A stretch of DNA of 64,000 bases from Bradyrhizobium sp. 164 (GCF_023073715.1 NZ_JADPKA010000069.1:124001-188000), one strand, 5' to 3'; shown: positions 36,899 to 46,924, counted from the first letter of the stretch. A program made the numbers and translations. The notes: generated by a model not told the origin, from the letters alone.

Positions 36899-37720
36899 TC
36901 AGAGCAGGAATGCAAGCGCCGACTCGCAGCGCTCCTCGACCTTCAGCGTCAGGAGATCGTCGGCGCGGGTGCGGCCGAGATTGACTGCTGCAATCGGAAT
37001 TTTGCGTTCCGCGGCAGCCTGCACGAAGCGGAATCCGGAATAGACCATCAGCGAGGAGCCGACAATCAGCATGGCGTCGGCCTGCGCCAGATGATCGTGC
37101 GCGGTGGCGACAATATCGCGGGGGACGTTCTCGCCGAAGAACACGACGTCGGGCTTGAGGATGCCGCCGCAGGCTTCGCAGGCCGGCACTTCGAAGGACG
37201 AAAACTCCTCGTGCTCCAGATCGGCGTCGCCATCAGGTGCATCGGCGGCATCGAGCCTCAGCCAGGCCGTATTCGCGCGACCAAGCGCGTGCTGAAACTC
37301 ATCGCGCGGCGTCTTGCAGCCGCAGCCCATGCAGCGGACCAGATCGAGTCGGCCGTGCAGGTCGATCACCTGCCGGTGGCCGGCAGACTGATGCAGCCGG
37401 TCGACGTTCTGGGTCAGCAGCATCCCGCACCGGCCGTTCGCCTCGAGCCGGGCCAGCGCATGATGCGCATCATTCGGCTTGGCCTGGCCGAACCGCCGCC
37501 ATCCGATCAGACTGCGCGCCCAATAGCGCCGGCGCGTATGCTCGTCCGACATGAAGGCCTGGAAATTCACCGGCTGGGTGCGCTTCCAATTGCCGTGGCT
37601 GTCGCGATAGTCGGGAATGCCCGAATTGGTGCTACAGCCCGCGCCGGTCAGCACGAACAGACGTTCGTGTCGGCCGATGAAATCCTGGAGCGGAAGGTTT
37701 GGCAGCGGAGCATTTATCAT
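36899..37720 (-). CDS. Sir2-family NAD-dependent protein deacylase
   Basis: A 273-residue sirtuin, starting at the ATG at 37720 (MINAPLPNLPLQDFIGRHER); the longer frame has no similarity. NAD-binding GAGCSTNSGIPDYR is at 26-39, TQNVDRLH at 103-110 and catalytic His122 in LHG. The zinc site is C130, C133, C181 and C184. FFGENVP and LIVGSSLMV follow. Insertion of an acidic stretch between the zinc pairs (about 157-176) is slightly longer than usual. It removes acyl groups from lysines using NAD. It follows a CPA2 antiporter gene by 76 bases and may be co-transcribed. Confidence 0.93.
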   Translation of the reverse strand: MINAPLPNLPLQDFIGRHERLFVLTGAGCSTNSGIPDYRDSHGNWKRTQPVNFQAFMSDEHTRRRYWARSLIGWRRFGQAKPNDAHHALARLEANGRCGMLLTQNVDRLHQSAGHRQVIDLHGRLDLVRCMGCGCKTPRDEFQHALGRANTAWLRLDAADAPDGDADLEHEEFSSFEVPACEACGGILKPDVVFFGENVPRDIVATAHDHLAQADAMLIVGSSLMVYSGFRFVQAAAERKIPIAAVNLGRTRADDLLTLKVEERCESALAFLL

Positions 37721-37796
37721 GGCGCAGATGTAGTTCGTGCGGGCGGGCTTTGCCAGATGATGATAGTCCGCAGCGCCCGGCCGCCTGCAGAGGTGG

Positions 37797-39596
37797 CTAT
37801 CTCGGGGACCGGCGCACTGTGCTATCGAGGAGACGAGTTTTCTCTTCTGCTGCAATGCGGGCGGCTTGCTGCAATGTCAGCCGAAATTCGTCCCGTTTCT
37901 CGTGCACCGAGGCGATCGCAGGCCCGACCGCGACTCCGAGGCCGATCAGTGCGGCTTCGGAAAGTTGCAGGCTTGCCTCGATGGTTTCCGGCACCGCATC
38001 GGTTGCGCCGATCGCATAGAGGTGGCGGGCATGATCGGCGTCCCGCGCACGTGAGACGATCAACACGTCCGGCCGCACTGCGCGGATCCGCTCAACGACA
38101 GCATCGATTGCTGGTCGCGACTGAATGGTGATGATCACACCGGTCGTCTGCATCAGGCCGCAGGCTTCGAGAAAGCCCGGTTCTGTCGCATCACCAAAAT
38201 AGACCTTATGACCATCGCGGCGGTCGCGCGCCACGGCGACGGCTTCGTTGTCGACCGCGATGTAGTTTAGGCCGTGGCTGGTCAGCAGCGAACAGACGAC
38301 TTTTCCAACGCGGCCGTAGCCGACCACGATGGCCTGCGCCCGGTCCCCGGGTGGCCGAACCGTCAGTTCGGGATCGAGGGTTCGCTCGCCACCCAGTTTC
38401 GCGGCCAATCGTCGCCCGAGCATGCCCAAAAACGGCGTCAATGCCATCGTTACGGCGGTGATGGCGATGGCAAAGCTCGACACGCGCGGTTCAATCAGGC
38501 CGAGGGCCGCCGCCATCCCGATGCTTACGAAAGCGAATTCGCCAACTGGAGCCAGCAGGCAGCCGACCTCGATCGCCGACGGCCACGAGAGCCTGAAGAG
38601 GCGGCCCAGGATGATGAGCACGATCGCCTTGCCGGTCAGAACCCCGATGACGGCGGCCAGCAACCAACCAGGCTCGCGCATGAACACGCGGACGTCGATG
38701 GCCATGCCGACGGTGAAGAAGAAGATGCCTAGCAGCAGGCCCTTGAACGGCTCGACGGTGGCCTCAATGGCCTTGCCATACTCCGTTTCAGCCAGCATCA
38801 GCCCTGCAACGAATGCTCCGAGCGCCATCGATAGGCCGGCTTGGTGCGCGGCAAGGCCTGCGCCGACGATGACGAACAAGGTTGCCGCGACGAACAACTC
38901 CGTCGAATGAGTGCCCGCAACCATCTGGAACAGCGGACGCATCAGCAGCCGTCCGATCAGAATGAGAAAAGCGACCGCCACTACAGCCTTCAAGGTCGCA
39001 CTGGAGATGTGCGTCACGACGGAGCCGTCGCTGCCCGCGCCGAGCACCGAGACGAACACGAGAATGGGAACCACTGCAAGATCCTGGGCCAGCAGCACCG
39101 AGAAGCTGGCGCGCCCCGCAACGGTCGCGAGCCGCCTGTCGCTGGACAGAAGCTCAAGCACGATAGCCGTCGAGGACAGCGCAAGGCTTGCGCCGAGGAT
39201 CACGGCGGTATGGGAATTCTTCCCCGCGAGAAGCGTCGCGCCGAAAATGATCGCGGACGTCGCCAGCACCTGCAGGCCGCCAAGCCCGAACACCAGGCGC
39301 CGCATCGTCACGAGCCGCCTGAAGGACAGCTCGAGCCCAATCAGGAATAGCAGGAACACGACGCCGAGATTGGCGATACCTTCGACGTTCTGCGCGTCCA
39401 CCACGGTGAACCAGTACAGGAACGGGAGGTCCTGAACGAGCGAGCCGAGTCCGAGAGGGCCGAGGATGGCGCCGGCACCAAGATAGCCCAACACCGGATT
39501 GATGCCCCAGTGGCGGACGATCGGCACCACGACGCCGGCAGTGCCGAGGACCACCAGCGCGTCACTGTAGGCATTGATGTTTATGGTTGTGGTCAC
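37797..39596 (-). CDS. CPA2-type cation/proton antiporter with TrkA-N domain (Kef/YbaL-like)
   Basis: A 599-residue protein. About 12 transmembrane helices come first (ALVVLGTAGVVVPIVRHWGI, NPVLGYLGAGAILGPLGLGS, GNLGVVFLLF-like NLGVVFLLFLIGLELSFRRL). The cytosolic RCK/TrkA-N nucleotide-binding domain begins around 410 with AQAIVVGYGRVGKVVCSLLT and continues with FGDATEPGFLEACGL. This architecture is that of potassium or sodium/proton antiporters gated by nucleotide. A short coiled C-terminal tail follows. The exact ion is unknown. Confidence 0.93.
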   Translation of the reverse strand: MTTTININAYSDALVVLGTAGVVVPIVRHWGINPVLGYLGAGAILGPLGLGSLVQDLPFLYWFTVVDAQNVEGIANLGVVFLLFLIGLELSFRRLVTMRRLVFGLGGLQVLATSAIIFGATLLAGKNSHTAVILGASLALSSTAIVLELLSSDRRLATVAGRASFSVLLAQDLAVVPILVFVSVLGAGSDGSVVTHISSATLKAVVAVAFLILIGRLLMRPLFQMVAGTHSTELFVAATLFVIVGAGLAAHQAGLSMALGAFVAGLMLAETEYGKAIEATVEPFKGLLLGIFFFTVGMAIDVRVFMREPGWLLAAVIGVLTGKAIVLIILGRLFRLSWPSAIEVGCLLAPVGEFAFVSIGMAAALGLIEPRVSSFAIAITAVTMALTPFLGMLGRRLAAKLGGERTLDPELTVRPPGDRAQAIVVGYGRVGKVVCSLLTSHGLNYIAVDNEAVAVARDRRDGHKVYFGDATEPGFLEACGLMQTTGVIITIQSRPAIDAVVERIRAVRPDVLIVSRARDADHARHLYAIGATDAVPETIEASLQLSEAALIGLGVAVGPAIASVHEKRDEFRLTLQQAARIAAEEKTRLLDSTVRRSPR

Positions 39597-39807
39597 GAAG
39601 CCTTCATGTGTCGGCGCTTACCACTAGCGGCAGCGTCGTCCACGATCGATAGCACACGGCGCCGCAGACCCCTACCGGGCTCCGACGGCCTTTGCCGCGC
39701 GGGCGTTGGTGGCCAGCACGCCCAGCGAGAAGGCTTGCCTCGCGACCACGATCTAATCGTTGCAACCGGTCGGGCCGTCGCAGATGCGCACGCTCCCAAG
39801 CTGACGT

Positions 39808-40638
39808 TCAGCTCGCCCAATTCTCCCGGAATTCGGGGAACAGCGTCAGGCCTCCGCAGGCATAGATGGTCTGTCCGGTGATGTAGCTCGCATCATCCGA
39901 GGCGAGGAAGGCGAACACCGCGGCGATCTCTTCCGGCGTGCCGACACGTCCGAGCGGAATGTGGGAGGTGACGATGCCGCGCTTCTCGGGATCACCGGTC
40001 CAGGCCGCGTTGATCGGCGTATCGATCGCGCCGGGTCCAACCGCATTGACGCGAATGCCGCGGCCGGCGAATTCGAGGGCCAGCGTACGCGTCAGATTGG
40101 CCATGCCGCCCTTGCTGATCGAATAAGCGAGATAGCCGGGCTTTGGGATGATCTGGTGGACGCTGGAGCAATTGATGATACTGCCACCTCCGCCGCGGGC
40201 GACGAAATGCGCGAGCGCCTTCTGGGCGCAAAGCACGGCGCCATTGAGATTGACGTCAATGATGCGACGATAGGTTTCGACGTCGAGCGCATCGCTCGGC
40301 GATTCCCGCTGGAAGCCGGCATTGTTGACCAAGCAGTCGAGGCGCTTCCAGCGCGCCAGGACCGTCTCGAACATCGCGGCGATGTCCTGCTCGTTGCCGA
40401 CATCGGCCTTGACGATGATGTGATCGAGCCTGCCATGACCCCGATCGCCCGATGCCGTCCGCGCCAGCGCAAGCGTCTCCTCGGCTCTTTCAGGATGATC
40501 GAAATAATTGATGGCGACGGTCGCGCCTTCCTGGGCGAGCCGGATGGCGACGGCGCGGCCGATGCCTTGCGAGGCGCCGGTCACCAGCGCGTATTGGCCC
40601 ACGAGGCGCGAGGGAAAGGAGGTTGAGGTTTGTGGCAT
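39808..40638 (-). CDS. SDR family oxidoreductase (glucose-1-dehydrogenase-like)
   Basis: A 276-residue classical SDR. The ATG at 40638 has GGAG eight bases upstream and starts MPQTSTSFPSRLVGQYALVT; an earlier ATG at 40689 abuts the permease stop and is less likely. Motifs are TGASQGIG, NNAGFQRES, INCSSVH with YSISK, and ITGQTIYACGGLTL at the end. It resembles glucose or 3-oxoacyl reductases, with NYFDHPERAEE after the second strand suggesting NADP use. It lies 54 bases after the NCS2 permease, probably one transcript. Substrate unknown. Confidence 0.92.
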   Translation of the reverse strand: MPQTSTSFPSRLVGQYALVTGASQGIGRAVAIRLAQEGATVAINYFDHPERAEETLALARTASGDRGHGRLDHIIVKADVGNEQDIAAMFETVLARWKRLDCLVNNAGFQRESPSDALDVETYRRIIDVNLNGAVLCAQKALAHFVARGGGGSIINCSSVHQIIPKPGYLAYSISKGGMANLTRTLALEFAGRGIRVNAVGPGAIDTPINAAWTGDPEKRGIVTSHIPLGRVGTPEEIAAVFAFLASDDASYITGQTIYACGGLTLFPEFRENWAS

Positions 40639-40692
40639 GAGTTCTCTCCGGGATGCTTGATCATCGGCGGAACTGGCTTTTTGTTCCATCCC

Positions 40693-42027
40693 TCAGCGCA
40701 TTGCTTCGATTCGCTCGGCGCCGCGTGCGAGTGGCGAGGTCAGAATCTGATGCAGGATGATGGCGCCAAAGGTCGCGGTGCCGATTCCGCCGATGGTGAA
40801 CGCACCGAATTTGAGCGTGAGATCGCCGGCGCCTGCCGTGAGCGCCACCGCGACGGTAATCAGGTTCGCGGGATTTGCAAAGTCGACCTTGTTCTCGACC
40901 CAGATCCGTCCCGCCATCGCCGCGATCAACCCGAACAGCACGATCGAGAGCCCGCCGATGACGGGACCTGGGATCGACAGGATGAGCGCGCCGAATTTCG
41001 GCGAGAAGCCGAGCAGGATCGACACCGTGGCCGCGAAGGCGAACAACAAGGTGGAATAGACCTTCGTCGCCGCCATGACGCCGATATTCTCGGCATAGGT
41101 GGTGACACCGGTGCCGCCGCCGCAGGCGGCCACGATGGTCGCGAGGCTGTCGGCAAACAGGGCGCGGCCGAGATAGCGATCGAGGCTCCGGCCCGTCATG
41201 GCGCCGACCGCCTTGATGTGACCGAGGTTCTCGGCGACGAGAACTATCGCAACCGGCGCGATCAGGAAGATTGCATCGGCATGGAAGCTCGGCGCGGTGA
41301 AGTTGGGCAGGCCGAACCACGGCGCGGCCGAGAGTTGCGCGAAGTCGATCGGTTTGCCGAAACCGAGTCCGTTCGCGAACAGCAAGTACAAAAGATATCC
41401 GCCGATGGCGCCGGCAATGATCGGCAGGCGGCGCCACAGGCTTGGCGCGGCAACGGCGACCACGCCGATCATCAGAACGGTCGCAAGCCCGATCCAGGTG
41501 TCGAACGTGCCGGCGCTCACCGCCTTGACCGCCACCGGCGCAAGGTTGAGCCCGATCGCGGCGACCACGGCGCCGGTGACCGCCGGCGGCAGCAGCTTCT
41601 CGACCCAGCCAACCCCCGACCACATCACGATCAGCGCAATCACGCCGTACAGCACGCCGGCTCCGACAATGCCGCCGAGCGCAACTGACAGGTTCGGGTT
41701 CGGCCCCTGCCCCACATAGCCGGTGGCAGCGATGACGACGGCGATGAATGCAAAGCTCGAGCCGAGATAGCTCGGCACGCGCCCTGCGACGATGACGAAG
41801 AAGATCAGCGTGCCAATGCCGGAGAACAGGACCGCAACATTGGGATCGAACCCCATCAGTAGCGGCGCGATGATCGTTGATCCCGACATTGCGACGCAAT
41901 GCTGGAGACCGGAGACAACGGTCTGGCCCCAAGACAGCCGCTCCTCCGGCATGATCACGCCCGAGGTCTTGAGTTTCCATCGCGGAAAATAGCCTTGCAC
42001 GCGTTCTTCGGAGCCTGTTGTCGACAT
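40693..42027 (-). CDS. NCS2-family pyrimidine/xanthine permease (RutG/UraA-like)
   Basis: A 444-residue permease with about 14 helices. PRWKLKTSGVIMPEERLSWG, VPSYLGSSFAFIAVVIAATG, VVAAIGLNLAPVAVKAVSAG, LVAENLGHIKAVGAMTGRSL and TTYAENIGVMAATKVYSTLL match the pyrimidine permease RutG closely in my memory of that protein. The Glu in LVAENLGH and in TTYAENIG are the conserved substrate residues of this family. The rest of a rut operon is not here. Uracil or a related pyrimidine is the likely cargo. Confidence 0.9.
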   Translation of the reverse strand: MSTTGSEERVQGYFPRWKLKTSGVIMPEERLSWGQTVVSGLQHCVAMSGSTIIAPLLMGFDPNVAVLFSGIGTLIFFVIVAGRVPSYLGSSFAFIAVVIAATGYVGQGPNPNLSVALGGIVGAGVLYGVIALIVMWSGVGWVEKLLPPAVTGAVVAAIGLNLAPVAVKAVSAGTFDTWIGLATVLMIGVVAVAAPSLWRRLPIIAGAIGGYLLYLLFANGLGFGKPIDFAQLSAAPWFGLPNFTAPSFHADAIFLIAPVAIVLVAENLGHIKAVGAMTGRSLDRYLGRALFADSLATIVAACGGGTGVTTYAENIGVMAATKVYSTLLFAFAATVSILLGFSPKFGALILSIPGPVIGGLSIVLFGLIAAMAGRIWVENKVDFANPANLITVAVALTAGAGDLTLKFGAFTIGGIGTATFGAIILHQILTSPLARGAERIEAMR

Positions 42028-42109
42028 GTTTCCCCCGACTTGCGGTGCAGCAGTCGATCTTCGTGCGATCCGACAAAAATGTGATTGTCGCTTCCGCGGC
42101 GGCCATCAC

Positions 42110-42123
42110 ATGATGCAAATCAA
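42110..42123 (-). promoter_or_regulatory. Weak FNR/FixK-like box upstream of dctA
   Basis: The minus-strand reading TTGATTTGCATCAT differs by one base from the FNR/FixK-type pattern TTGAT-N4-ATCAA. It lies 30 bases before the dctA start. A chance match is quite possible. Confidence 0.2.
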
Positions 42124-42152
42124 GCAAGATCGATACATTCCCGGCCTACAAT

Positions 42153-43481
42153 ATGACACAAGTCGCGGTCCAGCCAGCCGTCCTCCGCCGGCACCAGCCC
42201 TGGTACAAGATCCTCTACGTCCAGGTCCTGATCGCGATCGCGCTCGGCGTGCTGATCGGTTATTTCTTTCCCGATCTCGGCAAGGCCTTGAAGCCGCTCG
42301 GCGACGGTTTCATTGCGCTGATCAAGATGATGATCGCACCGGTGATCTTCTGCACCGTGGTGCACGGCATCTCCTCGATGGGCGATCTCAAGCGTGTCGG
42401 CCGGGTCGGGCTGAAGTCCCTGATCTACTTCGAGACGGTCTCGACCGTCGCGCTCGCGGTCGGTCTGCTCGTCGGGGAGATTCTCCAGCCCGGGCACGGC
42501 TTCAACATCGATCCCGCCACGATCGATCCGAAATCGGTGGCCACCTACGTCACCAAGGCCAAGGAAGAGGGCATCGTCGCCCATCTGATGGCGATTATCC
42601 CCGACAGCTATCTGGGCGCCATCGCGCGGGGCGACCTGCTTCAGGTGCTGTTGATCTCGATCCTGTCGGGCTTCGCCATCGCCTTCCTGGGCAAGGCCGG
42701 TGAACCAATAGCGGACGCGATCGACAAGGCCGCAAAAATGTTCTTCGGTATTATCCGCATCATCGTGCGCGTGGCGCCAATCGGCGCTTTCGGCGCGATG
42801 GCATTCACCGTCGGCGCCTACGGTCTCGGCTCGCTGCTCAACCTCGCCGCCCTGATCGGCGCGTTCTACCTGACCAGCATCCTGTTCGTGCTGATCGTGC
42901 TCGGTGCGATCGCCCGGCTCGCCGGTTTTTCGATCCTGCGCTTCATCGCCTACATCAAGGACGAGTTGCTTATCGTGCTCGGCACCTCGTCCTCGGAGAC
43001 TGTGCTGCCGCAGATGATCCAGAAGATGGAGCATCTCGGTGCCTCGCGCTCGGTCGTCGGCCTGGTCATCCCCACCGGCTACAGTTTCAACCTCGACGGC
43101 ACCAACATCTACATGACACTGGCAACGCTGTTCCTGGCGCAGGCGACCAACACCCATCTGACGATCTGGCAGGAGCTCGGCATTCTCGGCATCGCCATGA
43201 TCACCTCGAAGGGCGCCTCGGGCGTCACCGGCGCCGGCTTCATCACGCTCGCCGCGACGCTCTCGATCGTGCCCGACATCCCGATCCAGTCGATCGCGAT
43301 CCTGGTCGGCATCGACAAGTTCATGAGCGAGTGCCGCGCATTGACCAACCTGATCGGCAATGGCGTTGCCTGCGTCGTCATCAGCATCTCCGAAGGCGAG
43401 CTCGATCGCGACGCGCTGCACGAGACCATGGCCCACCCGCTGGAGATCGGCGAGGCGTTGGAACCGGTCGGCAGGGCGTAG
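42153..43481 (+). CDS. dctA: C4-dicarboxylate/proton symporter DctA
   Basis: A 442-residue DAACS transporter for succinate, fumarate and malate, important for rhizobia feeding on plant dicarboxylates. Family segments are clear: [40 protein letters not shown], the serine-rich loop [40 protein letters not shown] and [20 protein letters not shown]. The last two contain the substrate-binding Asp and Gly motifs. No dctBD regulators are adjacent. A terminator follows. Confidence 0.96.
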   Translation: MTQVAVQPAVLRRHQPWYKILYVQVLIAIALGVLIGYFFPDLGKALKPLGDGFIALIKMMIAPVIFCTVVHGISSMGDLKRVGRVGLKSLIYFETVSTVALAVGLLVGEILQPGHGFNIDPATIDPKSVATYVTKAKEEGIVAHLMAIIPDSYLGAIARGDLLQVLLISILSGFAIAFLGKAGEPIADAIDKAAKMFFGIIRIIVRVAPIGAFGAMAFTVGAYGLGSLLNLAALIGAFYLTSILFVLIVLGAIARLAGFSILRFIAYIKDELLIVLGTSSSETVLPQMIQKMEHLGASRSVVGLVIPTGYSFNLDGTNIYMTLATLFLAQATNTHLTIWQELGILGIAMITSKGASGVTGAGFITLAATLSIVPDIPIQSIAILVGIDKFMSECRALTNLIGNGVACVVISISEGELDRDALHETMAHPLEIGEALEPVGRA

Positions 43482-43575
43482 CGGTTCCGACGCGGTAGTT
43501 TCCCGGAATGGAAAAGCGGTGAGATACGCGTCACAACAATGGCATTGGGATCACCGATTGATAGTCAATCTTTCC

Positions 43576-43609
43576 GCCCGACGCGCTGGGGGCAGGGCGT
43601 CGGGCTTTT
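43576..43609 (+). terminator. Rho-independent terminator of dctA
   Basis: GCCCGACGC (43576-43584) pairs with GCGTCGGGC (43597-43605), and TTTT follows on the plus strand. It lies 95 bases after dctA and before the convergent ABC-F gene. Confidence 0.85.
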
Positions 43610-43656
43610 GGAGATCTTCACCATGATCAGCCGCCGTGTCGGGAGGTAAGGCGGGA

Positions 43657-45270
43657 TCAGATGATCCCGTCTTTGACGCGAATCTCCTTGCCGGCAAGTT
43701 CGAGCCGGCGCGTGATCCCGATCGCCTGCAGGAATGCCTCGTCGTGACTGACGACGAGCAGTGCGCCGTCATAGGCCCTCAGGCCAGCTTCAACGGCTTC
43801 GATAGACTCGATATCGAGATGAGTGGTCGGCTCGTCCATGATCAGCAGGGACGGCGGCGGCGTCCCACCCAGCACGCAGGCGAGGCCAGCGCGAAACATT
43901 TGCCCGCCGCTCAGGCCTCCGACCAGCTGCAAGGCAGCATCGGCGCGAAACATGAAGCGAGCCAGGGCTGCATGGCAGGCGTTAGGATCCGCTTTCGGAT
44001 TGAGACGCCTGAAATTCTCAAAGATAGAGATCGCAGGATCAAGCAGGCTGACCTTCTGGTCGAACAGCGCGAAGTCGGGCCTGACCCGGACCGTACCCGC
44101 GACAGGGTGCAACTCGCCTGCAATGAGTTTCAGCAGCGTTGTCTTGCCCGAGCCATTCGGTCCGACGACCGCAACGCGCTCCGGACCGACGATCGTGAGC
44201 GAGAGATCGCGCAAGACGGGCTGCTCCGGCCGATAGCCGGCGCTGACCCCGTCGAGCCAAACCATCTCCCTGCCCGCCGGCAGGCCGGTCGCGGGCAGCT
44301 TGACCGACAGCGGTTGAAGAACCTCGATGCGTCGGCGTGCCGTATCGACGGCCTCGACCGCTTCCGCGCGCCGCCGCTCGGCGATTTGTGCATTCTTGCC
44401 CCCGCTGTCCTCGCTGCGGTCCTTGCGCGCGCCGGCCAGGATACGCGGCATGTCACCCTTGGCGCGCTTCTTCCTGCCGCCGCTATCCTTGCGCGCCTTC
44501 CGTTCAGCTGTTTCCTGCGCCTTGCCGTCAATCTCGGACAGGTATCTCTCGGCATGCGCGAGGTCGTGCCTGACCGCAGCGAGCTCGACGGCCTTCTGCG
44601 CGCGAAAACTGCTCCAGTTGCCGCCGTATCGGGTTGACCCGAGCGATGTCAGCTCGACGATCGCATCCATCGTTTCGAGCAAGTTCCGGTCGTGGCTGAC
44701 GACGATCGCGCCGCCGCGCCAGGCAGCAAGGAGATCAGTCACCGCCCCGCGTCCATCCTGGTCGAGATTATTGGTGGGCTCATCCAGCAGCAGGAAGTCG
44801 GGCTCGGCAAACACCAATGCGGCGAGACGCACGCGCGTGATCTGGCCGCCGGACAGGCGGGCGAGCTCCGTATCGGGACAGGGATCGAAGCCGAGGCGCC
44901 CCAGGGCCTTCTCAAGCCGCCCTTCGAGCGTCCAGTCGATCGCGGCGATCTCGTCGGCCGAGGCGTCGCCCCGCTCAGCGCGGCTAAGCAGCTCCAGAGC
45001 CCGCCGCGCGCCGAACACATCGGCCACCGTCGCATCTGCAAGCGGTTGGACGTTCTGGCGCAACAGGCCGACGGTCCCGTTGACAAGAATGCGCCCGGAC
45101 TGGGGAACATGCTCGCCCAAAATCGACGCGAGCAGCGTCGTCTTCCCGACACCATTGCGGCCGACGAGACCGGTCCGTTCGGCCGCGAAAGTCAGATCGA
45201 TGTTGGAGAGAAGAGAACGGCCGTCAGGCGTGGACAGCGACAGATTCGACAGGATGATCGAAGCAGGCAT
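43657..45270 (-). CDS. ABC-F family ATPase
   Basis: A 537-residue soluble protein with two ATP-binding cassettes and no membrane domain. The ATG at 45270 has GGGGA upstream (MPASIILSNLSLSTPDGRSL). Walker A motifs are GRNGVGKTT and GPNGSGKTT, signatures are LSGGQITRVRLA and LSGGQMFRAGLA, and Walker B motifs end in LLLDEPTNNLD and LIMDEPTTHLD. The linker between cassettes is highly basic and helical (KAQETAERKARKDSGGRKKR). ABC-F proteins act on the ribosome exit site or in antibiotic protection. The basic linker and second LSGGQMF vary from Uup/EttA, so the subfamily is not certain. Confidence 0.93.
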   Translation of the reverse strand: MPASIILSNLSLSTPDGRSLLSNIDLTFAAERTGLVGRNGVGKTTLLASILGEHVPQSGRILVNGTVGLLRQNVQPLADATVADVFGARRALELLSRAERGDASADEIAAIDWTLEGRLEKALGRLGFDPCPDTELARLSGGQITRVRLAALVFAEPDFLLLDEPTNNLDQDGRGAVTDLLAAWRGGAIVVSHDRNLLETMDAIVELTSLGSTRYGGNWSSFRAQKAVELAAVRHDLAHAERYLSEIDGKAQETAERKARKDSGGRKKRAKGDMPRILAGARKDRSEDSGGKNAQIAERRRAEAVEAVDTARRRIEVLQPLSVKLPATGLPAGREMVWLDGVSAGYRPEQPVLRDLSLTIVGPERVAVVGPNGSGKTTLLKLIAGELHPVAGTVRVRPDFALFDQKVSLLDPAISIFENFRRLNPKADPNACHAALARFMFRADAALQLVGGLSGGQMFRAGLACVLGGTPPPSLLIMDEPTTHLDIESIEAVEAGLRAYDGALLVVSHDEAFLQAIGITRRLELAGKEIRVKDGII

Positions 45271-45440
45271 GGAATTCCCCGTGAGCAAGGCGGATGGGCT
45301 TTGCGGTTGGGGTAAAATCCATGGCTGCGAAGTTCCTGATTGAGAGCTCCCTAGTAGTCCCGCAGAAGCGCAAGATCAAGCGCAGCTCGAAGGGCGCGAC
45401 AGCGCGAGGAAAGCGCTGACGTCCCTATCGGTCTGCACGA

Positions 45441-45788
45441 TCAGCCCTTCACGGCGGTGACCACCACCTCGATCAGCGCGCCGCCGCCGAGATCGGCGAC
45501 GCCGACCGTGGCGCGGGTCGGCAGATCGTCGCCGAAGAACTCGGTCCAGGCCGCGTCCATCTCCTTCTTCTTGGACAGATCGGTGACGAAGATCGAGGCG
45601 CTGACCACTCGGCTCTTGTCGGTTCCCGCTTCCTTCAGATAGCCGGCGATCTTGCCGAGGATGTTGCGGGTCTGGTCGCCCATCGAGACCGAGGTGTCGT
45701 CGGCGATGGTGCCGCCGAGGAAGACGAATCCATTGGCTTCGACGGCGCGGTGCATGATGGGCGTGCGGATGCTGCGGGTGATGCTCAT
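45441..45788 (-). CDS. RidA/YjgF family enamine/imine deaminase
   Basis: A 115-residue RidA protein: MHRAVEANGFVFLGGTIADD, QTRNILGKIAGYLKEAGTDK, and the end RATVGVADLGGGALIEVVVT with the substrate-binding Arg and Glu. RidA proteins hydrolyse reactive imine or enamine products of amino acid oxidases to keto acids and ammonia. It is the last gene of the oxidase operon, 14 bases after a FAD oxidoreductase, which fits clean-up of imines made by those enzymes. Confidence 0.94.
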   Translation of the reverse strand: MSITRSIRTPIMHRAVEANGFVFLGGTIADDTSVSMGDQTRNILGKIAGYLKEAGTDKSRVVSASIFVTDLSKKKEMDAAWTEFFGDDLPTRATVGVADLGGGALIEVVVTAVKG

Positions 45789-45802
45789 GATGTCCTCTTG
45801 TT

Positions 45803-46924
45803 CTAGAGCGTGGAAGGATGGAAGCGGTCGATGCCGAGATCGCCGACGCGGGTCTGGGTGCCGCCGTTGACGATCAGCTCCGCCATCACGGCGCCGGCGC
45901 CGGGGCCGAGCTGGAAGCCATGCAGCGAAAAGCCGAACTGGTGATAGAGGCCCACGTGACGTGAGCTCGGGCCAAATACGGGGATGTCGTCCTTCATCCT
46001 GGCCTCGATGCCGGCCCAGGCCCGCACGATCATCGCGCTGCGCATCACCGGAAACAGCTCGAACACGGTGCGGGCGCTGATGGCGAGGCTCTTCCAGTCG
46101 AGCACCGTCTCGTTGCGATCCTGGTTCGGCGTTGCCAGATGGCCGCCGCCGATCAGCACGGTGCCGTTCGAGAATTGCTTGAAGGACAATTTGCGGCCGC
46201 GCAGGATCACGACGGGATCGATGAAGTGCGGCACGCGCGAGGTGATCATCAGCATCGGCGCCACGGTTTCGACCGGAACGGGTTCGCCGAGGGCGGCGGC
46301 GATCTTCCCGGCCCAGGCGCCCGCCGCGTTGACCAGCACCGGTGCGGCATAGGTGTCCGGGCCGACATCGACGTGCCAGAGACCGCCGCTGTGACGGATG
46401 TTGCCGGCCGCCTCGCCCTCGCGCACGATGGCGCCGAGCTGCTCGGCCTTGCGGCGGAAGGCGGTCGTCGTCTGCGCCGGATTGGCTGCGCCGTCACGAC
46501 GCGACACGACGCCGCCGGGACAGGTCTCGGCCACGGCCGGCACCAAACGTCGCAACTCGGCCGCATCGATCAGCTCTTCATGGGTGAAGCCGAGCGCGTT
46601 GAGCTCGGCCACGCGCGCGCGGCAGACGGCCAGCTCCTCTTCGTTCTCCGCGACGAGGACCTGGCCGTAGCTTTCAAAGCTGCAATCGTCGTCGACGAGC
46701 TCCGAGATCCTCTCCCAAATTCCCATCGAACGGACTGAGAGCGGAATCTCTGGGATGTGCCGGGCGAGTTGGCGCACGCCGCCGGCGTTGACGCCGGAAG
46801 CGTGGCGGCCGGCATAATCCTTCTCGATCAGCACCGGCTTCATGCCGGCAAGGCACAGATGCAGCGCGGTCGAGCATCCGTGGATGCCGCCGCCGACGAC
46901 GATTGCATCCACGTTTCTGGTCAT
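45803..46924 (-). CDS. FAD-dependent amino/imino acid dehydrogenase subunit (HcnC/OoxB-like)
   Basis: A 373-residue DAO-fold flavoprotein. The ATG at 46924 overlaps the stop of the preceding gene (ATGA). The FAD motif is DAIVVGGGIHGCSTALHLCL. RDGAANPAQTTTAFRRKAEQ, VLVNAAGAWAGKIAAALGEP and HQFGFSLHGFQLGPGAGAVM follow. It matches the small catalytic subunit of heterotrimeric opine, proline/hydroxyproline or glycine (HcnC) dehydrogenases, whose partners HcnB-like and HcnA-like are encoded directly upstream. It should oxidise the substrate carbon-nitrogen bond and pass electrons to the iron-sulfur partners. Confidence 0.88.
   Translation of the reverse strand: MTRNVDAIVVGGGIHGCSTALHLCLAGMKPVLIEKDYAGRHASGVNAGGVRQLARHIPEIPLSVRSMGIWERISELVDDDCSFESYGQVLVAENEEELAVCRARVAELNALGFTHEELIDAAELRRLVPAVAETCPGGVVSRRDGAANPAQTTTAFRRKAEQLGAIVREGEAAGNIRHSGGLWHVDVGPDTYAAPVLVNAAGAWAGKIAAALGEPVPVETVAPMLMITSRVPHFIDPVVILRGRKLSFKQFSNGTVLIGGGHLATPNQDRNETVLDWKSLAISARTVFELFPVMRSAMIVRAWAGIEARMKDDIPVFGPSSRHVGLYHQFGFSLHGFQLGPGAGAVMAELIVNGGTQTRVGDLGIDRFHPSTL

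Noticed and set aside
35720-38131. An 803-codon open frame on the plus strand
   Set aside because: It is antisense to the hydantoinase A, Sir2 and antiporter genes and has no ribosome site or recognisable domain.
40639-40689. An upstream ATG for the SDR gene at 40689
   Set aside because: The ATG at 40638 has a good ribosome site at the right distance, and the additional 17 residues are not part of the SDR fold.
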